From positions 2,676,001 through 2,740,000 of the forward strand of contig OZ026845.1 in assembly GCA_964023205.1 (NCBI GenBank): a stretch of 64,000 nt of DNA. Reading direction: 5' to 3'. The position numbers and the translations under genes are program-made. The first letter of the stretch is position 1. Every line of letters starts with the position of its first letter. The notes under the pieces are model-generated. The model was not told the DNA's origin. It was given only the letters and a program-made list of their open reading frames with translations, and did no database searches. The DNA is from Lutraria lutraria. Lineage: Eukaryota; Mollusca; Bivalvia; Venerida; Mactridae. Of this stretch, positions 46,801 through 63,539 are shown piece after piece.

Positions 46801-49800
46801 TTTATATAGACTTATATAGGAAAATTTAAAAAATCCTCTTCTCCGAAACCGCAAGGCCTAGAGCTAAGATATTTTGTATGTGGCATTGTCTAGTGGACCT
46901 CTACCAAGTTTGTTCAAATTATGGCCCCGGGGTCAAAATTGGCCCTGCCCTGGGGTTTATTCTATTTTATATAGGAAAATTTAAAAAATCTTCTCCGAAA
47001 CCACAAGGCCTAGAGCTAAGATATTTGGCATATAGCATTGTCCAGTAGACCTCTACCAAGTTTGTTCAAATTATTGCCCTAGGGTCAAAATTGGCCCGCC
47101 CTGGGGGTCACTTGATTTATATAGACTTATATAGGAAAATTTAAAAAATCTTCTTCTCCGAAACCGCAAGGCCTAGAGCTTAGATATTTTGTATGTGGCA
47201 TTGTCTAGTGGACCTCTACCAAGTTTGTTCAAATTATGGCCCCGGGGTCAAAATTAGCCGTACCCTGGGGTTTATTCTATTTTATATAGGAAAATTTAAA
47301 AAATCTTCTTCTCCGAAACCACAAGGCCTAGAGCTAAGATATTTGGTATGTAGCATTGTCTAGTGGACCTCTACCAAGTTTGTTCAAATTATTGCCCTAG
47401 GGTCAAAATTGGCCCCGCCCCGGGGGTCACTTGATTTATATAGACTTATATAGGAAAATTTAAAAAATCTTCTTCTCCGAAACCACAAGGCCTAGAGCTA
47501 AGATATTTGGTATGTAGCATTATCTAGTGGACCTCTACCAAGTTTGTTCAAATTATTGCCCTAGGGTCAAAATTGGCCCTGCCCTGGGGTTTATTCTATT
47601 TTATATACGAAAATTTAAAAAATCTTCTTCTCCAAAACCACAAGGCCTAGAGCTAAGATATTTGGTATGTAGCATTGTCTAGTGGACCTCTACCAAGTTT
47701 GTTCAAATTATTGCCCTAGGGTCAAAATTGGCCCCGCCCCGGGGGTCACTTGATTTATATAGACTTATATAGGAAAATTTAAAAAATCTTCTTCTCAGAA
47801 ACCGCAAGGCCTAGAGCTAAGATATTTTGTATGTGGCATTGTCTAGTGGACCTCTACCAAGTTTGTTCAAATTATGGCCCCGGGGTCAAAATTAGCCCTG
47901 CCCTGGGGTTTATTCTATTTTATATAGGAAAATTTTAAAAAATCTTCTCCGAAACCACAAGGCCTAGAGCTAAGATATTTGGTATCTAGCTTTGTCTAAT
48001 GGACCTCTTAAATCTGTTCATATAATGGCCATGGGATAAAAAACGGCCCAGATCGGTCACTTGATCTTACTTAGACTCGTATAGAAAACTTCAACAATGT
48101 TAATCTCCAAATGACCTTTTCTCCTGGTGAGCATTTATAGGGCCATCATTGCCCTCTTGTATAATAATTATTTAGAAACTGGTAAGGATATTTCTAAGCA
48201 ACAATACGCAGGTATTAAAAAAATGAAAATGCATTATATTTCCCTCTGTAAAATGTAACAATAACTGTCAAGGCTGCATCTGTGGGTATTCATCACCTTT
48301 AGTGATAGTTCTAGTTTGGACTTAAAATCATTCTGTACCAGGTTAAGTAGATTTTACCGTTCCGTCTAGCACCAATACCGCTTGCTAGAATACTTTGATA
48401 CTTCTACAGTTGTTGCATGAGAATTATCAATCCAACCATGTCAACCAACCCAACTTTGACTTAATTAGGACTTAGAATGATTCTGTATTAGATTAGGCTT
48501 AAATTAAAATTAAGTTTGTTTGCCCTTTACCGACCGACCCGAAAAAATCATGCCGACTCAAAAGATTTTATTGCAAAATCTGGGAGAACTTTAATTTTAT
48601 ACATTTGTACTTGGGAAAATATACATGTACTCAGTGCTTTCAATAAACATTTAAAGTACGGTAGGTATCATTTGAAGTAATGAAGGAAAACAATAATGTG
48701 TGTTAAGGCACTGAGTATGTACATGTTTATGGTTGATTAAAGCACACAATAAATGGTTGTATGGTAGCAGAATACATAAAATTTCATGCTAGGTAAAGGT
48801 CAAATTCAGAAATAAAATAAAAAAATTTCCTACCTACCGACCCTCTTCTAAAATTCACCGTCGGTAAAGGGCAAACAAACATATTTTTAATTTAGGCCTT
48901 AAGTAGATTTTACGAAACACTGCTTACAAGAACACCTTAATACTTTCATGTTTACAGTTGTTGCTTATGACCATTCTCAATCCACCCATAATTATCAAAC
49001 ACTGACTTTGACCTTGACATTGTTCAAATGGGCTATTGCTTCACAAGCATGCCGCCGGGGGCATATGCGTTTATTGAACACAGCGTCTTGTTTTCTTTTG
49101 GAAGTATTCTAACTTTGTATACTGTAATTATCTTATACTATTCTTGTGCAGAAAATGTCTAGGTCAATAAAAATGTGTTTTTAAGACTGGTAATTATGCT
49201 AAATCTATTTATCAGAAGACTTGGTTTTGGCAAGATGATTTCTACCAGTCTTGGTATATCAGTATTTTATGGTACAGACAATTGCTTAATTGTATAATAG
49301 ATCATAGAACTTAAATGTACTAAATAGAAGAACATTATGTGTTTTGCCATAATAGATGTACAAAATGTAACAGTTAATTCAATAATTGTTATTCATAAGA
49401 GAATGAGGAAACACTGTCAGATGAGCTTAGTCTGGGGTTTAGAAGGAAATTGTCAACTTAAATTTCTTTGGATTATACAAGACTTTCATTTGTCCCGTAA
49501 AATAGTATTTTGACTCTTGAAATGTCTAGTACTACTGGCTATTTTCAAAAAAAAAGTGTTAAGACGAAAAAATAATAGAAAAGGTTTTCGACGTACCTCC
49601 CTAACTTTTTGGTCAAGTAACCTTGCACATGATTATTTCTTTTGTTTTAATGACTTTAGATACTTATCAATACATACCTTAAGTGATCCAATGCCGGTAA
49701 AAAAAATAATAAAAAATTATTAAAGAAAACTCCATTAGATAGAAGTCACAATATATACATATACAATATGTATATGTTACCTCAGTGTTACCTGTTGTGA

Positions 49801-52712
49801 ATTAAGCATAGGGAAAAAAGTCACTTCTGGCAGACAAAACAGTCAGTTTGACCCAATTTTGATTTCTCCTCTTATGTATGAGATGTATCTGAATTTTGGA
49901 CCAAAATTTGGATTTCAAAACATGCTTTTTATACCAGAGTGATAATGATATGTTTTTGAGTCACAGGGACATCTTGGCAGTTAAATATATCAACATAATA
50001 CACCATATTATATTTTGTCTTTAATTTTTTAGGCTCAAGATTTGGCCGTAATCATGCGACAAATGGAACACTGGGCTCATCGTTTATTTCCCAAGATGCC
50101 GTTTGATGAAGTGATCGAGCGTGTTGAGAAACTTGGGGGCAAAAAAGAAGTACAGACTTGCGTGAAGAAGATAAGACTAGATATGCCTATACTTGATGCA
50201 GACTTCGTGGGATCAGAGCCAGAAGATGACGTCATACGAAATGAAGATGACGAAGATGAACCTCCTGCTATCAATGTGAGTACAAATGTACTTTTTTTAT
50301 ACTCTAAATTTGTCTGAAATTATTGCGGGACATACATGTATCAATTTATTCTATCAAACACATCTATCAAACTTCAAATTGTTGACTTTTTGCTCCCAAA
50401 CTTTTGCCTTTGACACAACTTCAGGTTGAGTGTCAGTTTTACTTGCGACATGATAAAGTATAGGTAGTGTGATATGTATTGTGGAAAAATAATAATCAGA
50501 AGTTCTTTTTCTTATTGCATGAGTCGTTTGTGTTGTTGTAGAGAAATGCTGATGATGTTTGGGACGAGTTGTTGAAAGATGAAGCTGAATTAACTGCATC
50601 TCAAGTACAAGATAATCCAAGAACAGCTGAAGAAACGTCTAGAAGTGAAACAGTGCTTGATTCACCTCCACCAAACAACACACCATCAACTAGTGCCTCC
50701 CAGAGTAATAATACATCTGGGGTAAGTTTGTACTCCCTCCCCCGCACACCTACCCTCAATAAGGTCTTTAGTGGATAGTATTGAAAATAATCTCAAGTTT
50801 GGTTATTAAACCAAAAACTTGTCATTTTAATTATGTTATTAATGATTTCATCAGGTGAGCTTTTAGGATCGATGAATGTCCGGCGTCCGGCCACAATTAG
50901 TTTGTTTACACTCTAGCATCCACAGCTCTTCACAAATATTGTGATCAAACTTGCTCACAATGTATATGGCCATAATGTCTCGGCTAAGTTCGATTATGGG
51001 CAAAATCGGACAATAACTTCTAGAGTTATGGGCCCTTGAATTACAAAATTTGCTATATTTAGCTTGTTTACACTCTATCACCTGCATTTATTCACCAATC
51101 CTAATCATATTTTATATAACCCAACCAAAAGATCATGGACAAGTTTGATTATGGGCGGAATCGGACCAGAACTTCAAGATTTATGGACCCTTGGATTAAA
51201 AAATTTGCTACGTTATAGCTTGTTTAACAGTATTATAATTATACCTTCATTGTTGGTTTTGATCTCAAAATCTACGTAAAAATGGGTTATACAAGATGGA
51301 AACTATATTATCTGGTCATTAATTATAGTGACTTTGCTCTCAGGTGAGCGATCAAGGGCCATCTTGGCCCTCTTGTTTTATTATCTGTTGGTCAAGTCAT
51401 ATTCACTTCATATATTTGCCATAATTAATAAACATGTGTTCTTTTTATCAGGGAATGACTCCAGCCCAGATTGAAAGAATGGAAAGAAATAAACAGTTAG
51501 CTCTTGAAAGACGTCTGAAAAAACTCGGCAAGAACACACCAGGTATACATGAACTAATATCTCATACACTGAATATTATGAGTCTGTACATGGGGTATCA
51601 TGAATTTTTTGGTCTTAAATATTGTTTCAACCCTCTAAAGAACTCGGGCATGAGAATTTTCTGCGGATTTATAAGTCCTGAGGGCAGTTCTGAGAATGAC
51701 GTAATTTCGAGGAGAAAAGTTGGGGCTTGGGTGTATTGGTCTGGATCGATCTGATGACAATCCAATGGAGACATGATATACTTTTTTTCTACTGTACCAA
51801 TAATTTGTAAGTTAGAAACTGAGGTAGTCCACATCACATGGTATTATCCAGTCGTGCACCAACTTACAGTGGCTTGTTGATAGCATGATTTGGATATTTT
51901 ATAATAAAGCTATATTTATACATAAGCTGGTAAAAGAATGTAAATTCTATGTCATGTATGTATAACCTGTTATATTATGTACCTGTTACAAGAAAAGGAT
52001 TTTTTTTCATAATTCATGGACAATGTTTTGACGAATAATTATGTTGTATATTTTCACAGGTAAGAGTCCATTAGCATCACAACAGTCCCCCAGGATGAAT
52101 CAAAGCCAGGAAACACTGCAGTCAGAGTCCAGAGATCGTACACAAAAAGATGATACTAATGCTAAAAGTACTGACAATAAAGAAACAAATGAAATTGGAA
52201 GTCAAGAGTCAGAACAGTCTAAAGAACTTGAAAATTCCACTGAACCAAATGATAGTAAGGGTAAAAATTCTGATGATGAAATGTCGGAAGTGCTAGAAAA
52301 GGGTCCAAGCCAGAGTATTAACTTAGTTGACAAATTTGCAAAAAATGCCCAAAACTGGAACACTGAAGCAAATGAAACCAGCACTGCTGGTATTACAGAG
52401 TCTGTTGATAATACTGAAGAAACTGAAGCAATGGATGTAGAAACTGATGAAGTTTTGAAGAAACTGGAAGATAAAGTTGGTAATAAAGATTCTGAAGACA
52501 CAGAGGAAATGTCAGAGGTTATTGGAAAGCAAGAAGTGCGTGATAAACTACCTGATGTTGATAAAACTGATAGTAAACATAATGCCTCTGAAGAAATGTC
52601 TGAACTTATTCCGATTCAAACTGAAGGTGTGCTGGACAAGAAAACTAGTGATACTAATATTCCAGTGTCTGAAAAAATGTCAGAAGTGATTGAAAATCAG
52701 ATTGATTCTTGA
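43861..52712 (+). CDS. TIMELESS-interacting protein (TIPIN)
   Basis: Seven coding exons, all GT/AG and phase-consistent: 43861-43987, 44276-44369, 44906-44981, 50033-50275, 50542-50721, 51452-51542, 52060-52712. The protein has 487 aa. An acidic N-terminus leads into the Swi3/TIPIN domain spanning exons 3-4 ([76 protein letters not shown]), near-identical in pattern to vertebrate TIPIN. Exon 6 ([20 protein letters not shown]) matches the RPA-binding helix of human TIPIN. TIPIN with TIMELESS stabilises stalled replication forks and supports ATR-CHK1 signalling in the nucleus. The last exon adds a ~217-aa acidic, low-complexity tail that makes the protein much longer than human TIPIN (301 aa). 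A MSE(V/L)(I/L) motif recurs four times in it. Intron 3 is 5 kb of repeats. Confidence 0.95.
45331..45460 (+). repeat. Left piece of a dispersed element inside TIPIN intron 3
   Basis: Contains TTAAGTAGATTTTACC and CGTCTAGCACCAATACCGCTTG, repeated at about 48341-48390 and partly again at 48899-48960. The three copies bracket the satellite array and suggest an element that was duplicated or split by nested insertions. Confidence 0.6.
45567..45637. repeat. Perfect 25-bp inverted repeat
   Basis: 45567-45591 and 45613-45637 are exact reverse complements (TCTGACTAGGTTTGGTGAAG... / ...CTTCACCAAACCTAGTCAGA) around a 21-base loop. The right arm continues into sequence like the monomers at 55800-56800, so the left arm is an inverted stub of that repeat. 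Confidence 0.9.
45740..48161 (+). repeat. Satellite-bearing element with 953-bp higher-order repeat (TIPIN intron 3)
   Basis: Monomers of about 153 and 168 bp alternate, each with GGCCTAGAGCTAAGATATTT, ACCTCTACCAAGTTTGTTCA and GGGTCAAAATTGGCCC. Six monomers form a higher-order unit: diagnostic variants recur exactly 953 bp apart (GGCATATAGC at 46074 and 47027; TTAGCCGTAC at 46301 and 47254; TATACG at 46651 and 47604). About 2.4 units are present. The right end is GGTGAGCATTTATAGGGCC...GCCCTCTTGT, a decayed form of the hairpin terminus of the elements at 50852 and 55793. Confidence 0.9.
48341..49091 (+). repeat. Duplicated dispersed element, second and third pieces
   Basis: 48341-48400 repeats the 45404-45460 motif. 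A further copy begins at about 48476 (GATTCTGTATTAGATTA), is interrupted by a MITE, and resumes at 48899 (TTAAGTAGATTTTACG). It runs to ...GCCGCCGGGGGCATATGCG and ends near 49091 (GCGTCTTGTT). Confidence 0.6.
48496..48898. mobile_element. 403-bp PIF/Harbinger-like MITE
   Basis: The long TIR includes a perfect 21-bp block: GTTTGTTTGCCCTTTACCGA plus C at 48514-48534, inverted at 48860-48880. It continues outward imperfectly to GGC(T/C)TAAATTAAAA. Flanked by TTA on both sides (48493-48495, 48899-48901), the TWA target of PIF/Harbinger. Removing the element and one TTA restores sequence matching the paralogous copy at 48330-48360. Confidence 0.8.
50852..51377 (+). mobile_element. Small repeat-bearing element in TIPIN intron 5
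   Basis: Left end GGTGAGCTTTTAGGATCG, then two ~163-bp monomers (each from TTTACACTCTA through GGACAA...TTCGATTATGGGC to TTTGCTA...AGCTTG). The right end is GGTGAGCGATCAAGGGCCATC followed by TTGGCCCTCTTGTTT, where GGGCC...GGCCC forms a hairpin. Same terminal design as 55793-56815. The architecture (internal tandem repeats, short 3' hairpin, no ORF) resembles Helentron-associated non-autonomous elements, by analogy only. Confidence 0.65.
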
Positions 52713-52751
52713 GAAAGATGTAAATCTAACAAGTGGAAACTTTTTAGAAAA

Positions 52752-52757
52752 AATAAA
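52752..52757 (+). other. Polyadenylation signal, TIPIN
   Basis: AATAAA 40 bases after the stop codon. Another AATAAA at 53514-53519 could serve a longer 3' UTR. Confidence 0.5.
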
Positions 52758-52759
52758 AC

Positions 52760-53912
52760 AGCACAAGATAATACAGAATTTTTAATGCATTTGAATTTTA
52801 ATGGATTTTTTAAGATTCAGTGTTTATTCCATTTATACTAAATGTTTTAGGTGTAAAAATTGCTAACTTTACCAACCAAATTTTTCAGGCAACCCTTGTT
52901 TGTTTTGAAGATCTTTTTTTTTTCTTGCCAATATTTTTATTTGATAACTTCTGCTGATCTACTGACCCTTTTATTTTTGGGAATGTCAGCAGAAACAGCC
53001 ATTTTTTTCGATTAGTTGGTGGGTCATTATTGTAGAATTATTAATTTAGTTTTGCAATTTGTAGATTTAGCAGAAAACCTATACTATAGATAAATAACTG
53101 TTCTATTCAGACTTCGGAAAGTTCTGTATATAATATATTGTTATATTCTGTGTTTTTAGATAAGGAAATATATTATTAACTTAATTTGTCTGCACTTGTC
53201 AGTTAACATGATTGTAAGATGAGATAATGTGTTCTCTGCCAAGCTCTAAGTGACGCAACACAAAATTAAGACCAACTCGGTATGAAGACTAATAATTGGC
53301 GGAACTATTGGTCTTTTACTGTATTTATGTAGCTTTTATGAAGCATTTGATTGCAGTAGTCCAGACACCAAGGCTATAAAACTTGAGAACAGTCTCTGAG
53401 CTCAAATCTCTATTTAACTCTAATGTTTCTTGGTCGATACATATCCAAGCAAGTTAAGTAGTCAGAATAATGAATCATTATTATTATTATCATATTTAAA
53501 CACATTAAGAGAAAATAAAGGCTTGGGCTTCAAGATTGAACTCAAGCTCAATAGCCTTGAGCCCTGGCCCCGAGATGTTATAAAACAAGTCTAGTATATT
53601 ATAATGAATATATATGTGTTTATTCATTTAAACAATAACATGTACAACATACACTACAAAATGATTTACGAATACAATAGAAATAAGCAATCCTATTCAT
53701 GTATAACCAAGAGGAAGGCATCCGACATTATGTATTTTTAAAAATTAGGAAAGATAAAAAACAATCACTATTATAACGTACAAAGTTATTAAGCACAATC
53801 CGTGAACTATTATGCATGAGAAACTTCAATAATCATATAGAATATATAATATGCCATACAATATATGTTATAACATCAACTTGAAGTTTCATTATATTAA
53901 AATAATACATAC
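52760..53912. other. TIPIN 3' flank, nothing further recognised
   Basis: AT-rich; a second AATAAA at 53514. No ORF or repeat of note. Confidence 0.4.
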
Positions 53913-53917
53913 ATGTT

Positions 53918-54812
53918 CATGGTGGTTAACCGGCTCGGACTTTTTTTTTTATCAAATCAGCATCCCCAGACTTTTAATGAATATCAAGCTAAAAATTTAG
54001 ACAGGTGTGTTCAAAATATTTGATATTTTATATGTTCTACTTATTTTATTTTAACTATTTATTTGCGACGGAATGGCACAAATGTATATTAACAAGAAAA
54101 TAATGTTAAATCAACATCACAGAGAACAGAGTCCTTGCACAAATGTAATCAAATTGCATTTTCCCTCGCAAGATTGGGTGATATTGTTGAGTGAAGGAAT
54201 AAGATGTCAATTTCTACCAAGTTTTCATGTTTTTCAATCGATATCGTTACTGAACTGAATAATAACAATGTATCAAAGGTATTTATCCAGTCAAAATTCG
54301 GTTCATTGTTGTTAAAGAGAAAAACAACAAACTTAGCAGCGAAGGACTTCTAGTGATCATGGAAACGGACTAGTTATGATCAGTTCCTTTAGATCGTCAA
54401 AAAACTGATAATTTGATGTCTGAAAGACCCACGTTTGACTAAAACACCTAGGCAATGTACTATACATATATTTCAGAGCAATAAACATGCATGAAGTCTG
54501 AAAAATCGGTGTACTTTCTTAGTAATTCAGGTAAATGTTGATGCACTTTCACTTTAGAAACTTCAGACTTTTTCTCGATGTAAAGAATAAATTTACAAGA
54601 AATTGTTAATTATTTTGAATACATGGAAAGAACAGACATTGTTAAAGTGCCGTGGTACAGAAATTGTAAAATTCGTACGTGTTTTTGCGCCTGAATCAGG
54701 ATGTTTGTCCATTGTTTTTAAGAAAATAATCCGTAAAAGTCCTTTGCTCGATCAAAAATAGTCTGGGGACGCTGCTTTGATCCAAAAAAGTCCGAGCCGG
54801 TTAACCACCATG
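53918..54812. mobile_element. 895-bp MITE with 5-bp target duplication
   Basis: TIRs of about 57 bp begin CATGGTGGTTAACCGGCTCG. The inverted right copy differs mainly in the T-run and at a few bases (CAGCATCCCCAGACT / CAGCGTCCCCAGACT). Exact 5-bp direct repeats ATGTT flank it (53913-53917, 54813-54817). The interior has no meaningful ORF. It lies between the convergent TIPIN and PGGT1B genes. Superfamily not assigned. Confidence 0.85.
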
Positions 54813-54817
54813 ATGTT

Positions 54818-55412
54818 GTTGCTGCCCAACTTTGAAATTCATATCAAGTCTTAACCACATATGACCAATGAAACAATGGCTTAAGAAACCCTGGGTAGTA
54901 CACATAAATACATCTAGCAACAATACATGGGTGAGGTTAAATATTTGTTAGTACATGTACTGGGGTAAATGCCATTTATCAGCCACATGTCATTTATGAA
55001 AGGTAGACAACTGCACTAATAAACATTCCTGGGTATCCTCGCATTCCATACCCAACTTCTTTTCACATGTGATGTCTGAACTAGAGGTGGTAGCCACACT
55101 TCGGTGAATACAATACTTCCAGCCAAGTCGTGAAAAAGAATATTGCACTATATTCTGATACACTGACCAATTAAATATCAAACATCTTGCCCTCTATCAA
55201 CAGAGATCAACCAGGTGGGCAAATACATATTGGGAGTTAAAAGAATAAATCAGAGCAATGACTTGAATTAATGTATGGAGAACATTGCTGACAATGAGAT
55301 AAAAATAATATATTTAACTTGCAACATAGACTGTCATTATATTAAATAGAAAATCAAGATAAGTATATAATGTAGAAATGGAATTATTTAAACGTAAGAC
55401 TTCTAAAGAATT
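54818..55412. other. PGGT1B 3' flank
   Basis: No gene recognised. It should contain the PGGT1B 3' UTR on the minus strand; no clear minus-strand AATAAA close to the stop. Confidence 0.4.
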
Positions 55413-61379
<5,967 letters not shown>

Positions 61380-61824
61380 TTACAATCAAAGGGAGGCAAC
61401 TCAATAATATCTGATCTCATTATTTACGCAGTAGTTTCCCTTATTACATCGCTAGTTTTTAACGGATGTGAATGTCCACAGAGGCGTTGAGGAGTACCTG
61501 TGCTTAATCCCATTTATTTTATCATAGCATCAAGTAGGCTACTTTTTCACTTTAGTATAGCTACACCAAGTAATTTTTTGTTTTATTATGCATGGCAACT
61601 TGTTTCATGTTTTTTACTAAGTCATCAACTCAGGTGAAATTTATAGCATTATATTGTAATTATTGTTCCTCAGTAACATATCTTTTAGTTGCATACTTTT
61701 AGATCTCATAACGCATACCGTGTTCAGTGATATAAGTACATAATATGAAAATAGGCTAAGCCTATGGAACGGGGAAGTCGAGTCTATTGGAAAGGAACGA
61801 CAACTCTAGGTAGAGATTGGTCTT

Positions 61825-61891
61825 AACTGGTTCCCGTTGACTTGTGTGTACAAAGCCTTTGGTGCACTGCATCATGGAACGGGAACCAGTT
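61825..61891. repeat. 14-bp perfect inverted repeat upstream of PGGT1B
   Basis: AACTGGTTCCCGTT (61825-61838) and AACGGGAACCAGTT (61878-61891) are exact reverse complements, 39 bases apart. Each lies beside a GATTGGTC motif. About 500 bp upstream of the PGGT1B start codon; function unknown. Confidence 0.8.
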
Positions 61892-62147
61892 TAAGATTGG
61901 TCGAGCACCTTGCGTAAACAAAAAGTGACGTCATTCTATTTCCTGTCAAGCGTTTGTGCGCAAAACTTTAAGCAGACGCTTTTCACAAAGTTTACCAAAA
62001 GCGTTTGTATTTTTAAAATAAAGCTTCTTTTTTAAAAAACTTCGAATAGTTTGCTTTCTATTTCTTGTAAACAGATAGGAAAACATAAATATAAGTGAGT
62101 AATTATATTACGATGTAAAAAAATATTCCAACACGAGAACGAGAATT

Positions 62148-62531
62148 TAGTTGTTACAAACAAAATGGCGGCCAAAACGGCGGCCTCCATTCAATGATTT
62201 GGAAATGAGATTTTCGGCGATAGGTAATACATTTGAAATTGTTTTAATTCACATTGAACCTTTTCTCACGTACGCATTGTCTATAGCCTGGCAAGGCCAA
62301 AGCCCGGGACCCGCTTTGCGGGCCCCGGTCTTTGACTTCCCCATATTAGTTGTTACAAACAAAATGGCGGCCCCCATGATTTGGAAATGAGATTTTCGGC
62401 GATATGGTAATCACATTTGAAATTGTTTTAATTCACATTGAACCTTTTCTAACGTACGCATTGTCTATAGCCGGGCAAGGCCAAAGCCCGGGACCCGCTT
62501 CGCGGGCCCCGGTCTTTGACTTTCCCGTATT
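62148..62531. repeat. Tandemly duplicated ~190-bp unit with GC-rich hairpin
   Basis: Two copies (62148-62346, 62347-62531) share TAGTTGTTACAAACAAAATG, TTTGGAAATGAGATTTTCGG, CACATTGAACCTTTTCT and the hairpin AAAGCCCGGGACCCGC-loop-GCGGGCCCCGGTCTTT (62299-62333, 62483-62517). Copy 1 has an extra ~20 bp after ATGGCGGCC. Both copies contain CAAAATGGCGGCC (62161, 62360), which fits the YY1 consensus and lies upstream of PGGT1B. Confidence 0.85.
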
Positions 62532-63259
62532 AAGTGATATTGCATCTTAACATGCGGTGCTATTTTATAAATTTCTGTGATATTATTTATTATTATGTAA
62601 AAACTTTTTATTATTTGCATTTTGTCATCCTATGTCTGTTAGCACTATATATCTAAGGACCACAGTGGAAATAAGGGTATTGATTTACCCTTTTTTGTGT
62701 TATCCTTACTATAATGTTGATTGACATGGCTTCTTTAATTCATACCTGTCTTTCATTGTTTGTATGTTTTAATGTACTTGCCATGTTTGTCTTAACATTT
62801 TATAGTGAAATAAATCTATCTAATTTATTATATATATTGGTTTCTTGTTTTTTTTATATTGGCAGGCAATAATATACTGGTCATTGCTACATACATGTGT
62901 CATTTATGTTGTTGTTTTAAATGTGTCTGTGTAAGGCAGGGATGCTACATTACACGTGTACTGTAGGCTAATATAGTATCCCTGTGTAAGGGTAGGTGGG
63001 TGTACATATACGTACTACAGTATCATTATAAAGAATTAAATGCATGGGTAAAACAAAGACCTATATACTATACTGTATAGTAGATCTATCGTATAGATAT
63101 TTGGGTAAAAACAGTAAGTCATCATGGGATTTTCATTTTTTTTATTTCATTTCAGCTCTCACGGTTCATATAGTAATTACATTAAGCGGAATAACGAACT
63201 ATGAAACATAATTTTACATACATGTAATTCAAAATACATAAATGTATATCCTGTCACAA
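62532..63259. other. Intergenic, no gene recognised
   Basis: AT-rich; nothing recognisable. Confidence 0.4.
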
Positions 63260-63267
63260 GAAATTAC

Positions 63268-63531
63268 CATAGACACTCGATTTCGTGATTTTCATGCCCG
63301 TAAAGACGTACGTTATTTTGAAATTAAACTTATCAAACAACGCAAATGTGTCAAGAGAAATTTTTTCATTTTTCCGCTTTTTGAGCGTGTAAAAAGCATA
63401 GGGCCTATGCCGCCAAAAGCGGAGAAGATTGAAGATTTTTTTCTTTTGACAGATTTGCGTTGTTTGATGATTTTAATTGAACAATAACATCTATTATATG
63501 GGCATTAAAATCACGGAGTCGAGTGCCTATG
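63268..63531. mobile_element. 264-bp hAT-like MITE with 8-bp target duplication
   Basis: TIRs CATAGACACTCGATTTCG... and the inverted CATAGGCACTCGACTCCG... (about 33 bp, four differences). Flanked by exact 8-bp direct repeats GAAATTAC (63260-63267, 63532-63539), the hAT target length. The interior has a second nested palindrome, GCATAGGGCCTATGC, at about 63397-63411 inside CCGCTTTT/AAAAGCGG arms. Non-coding. Confidence 0.85.
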
Positions 63532-63539
63532 GAAATTAC

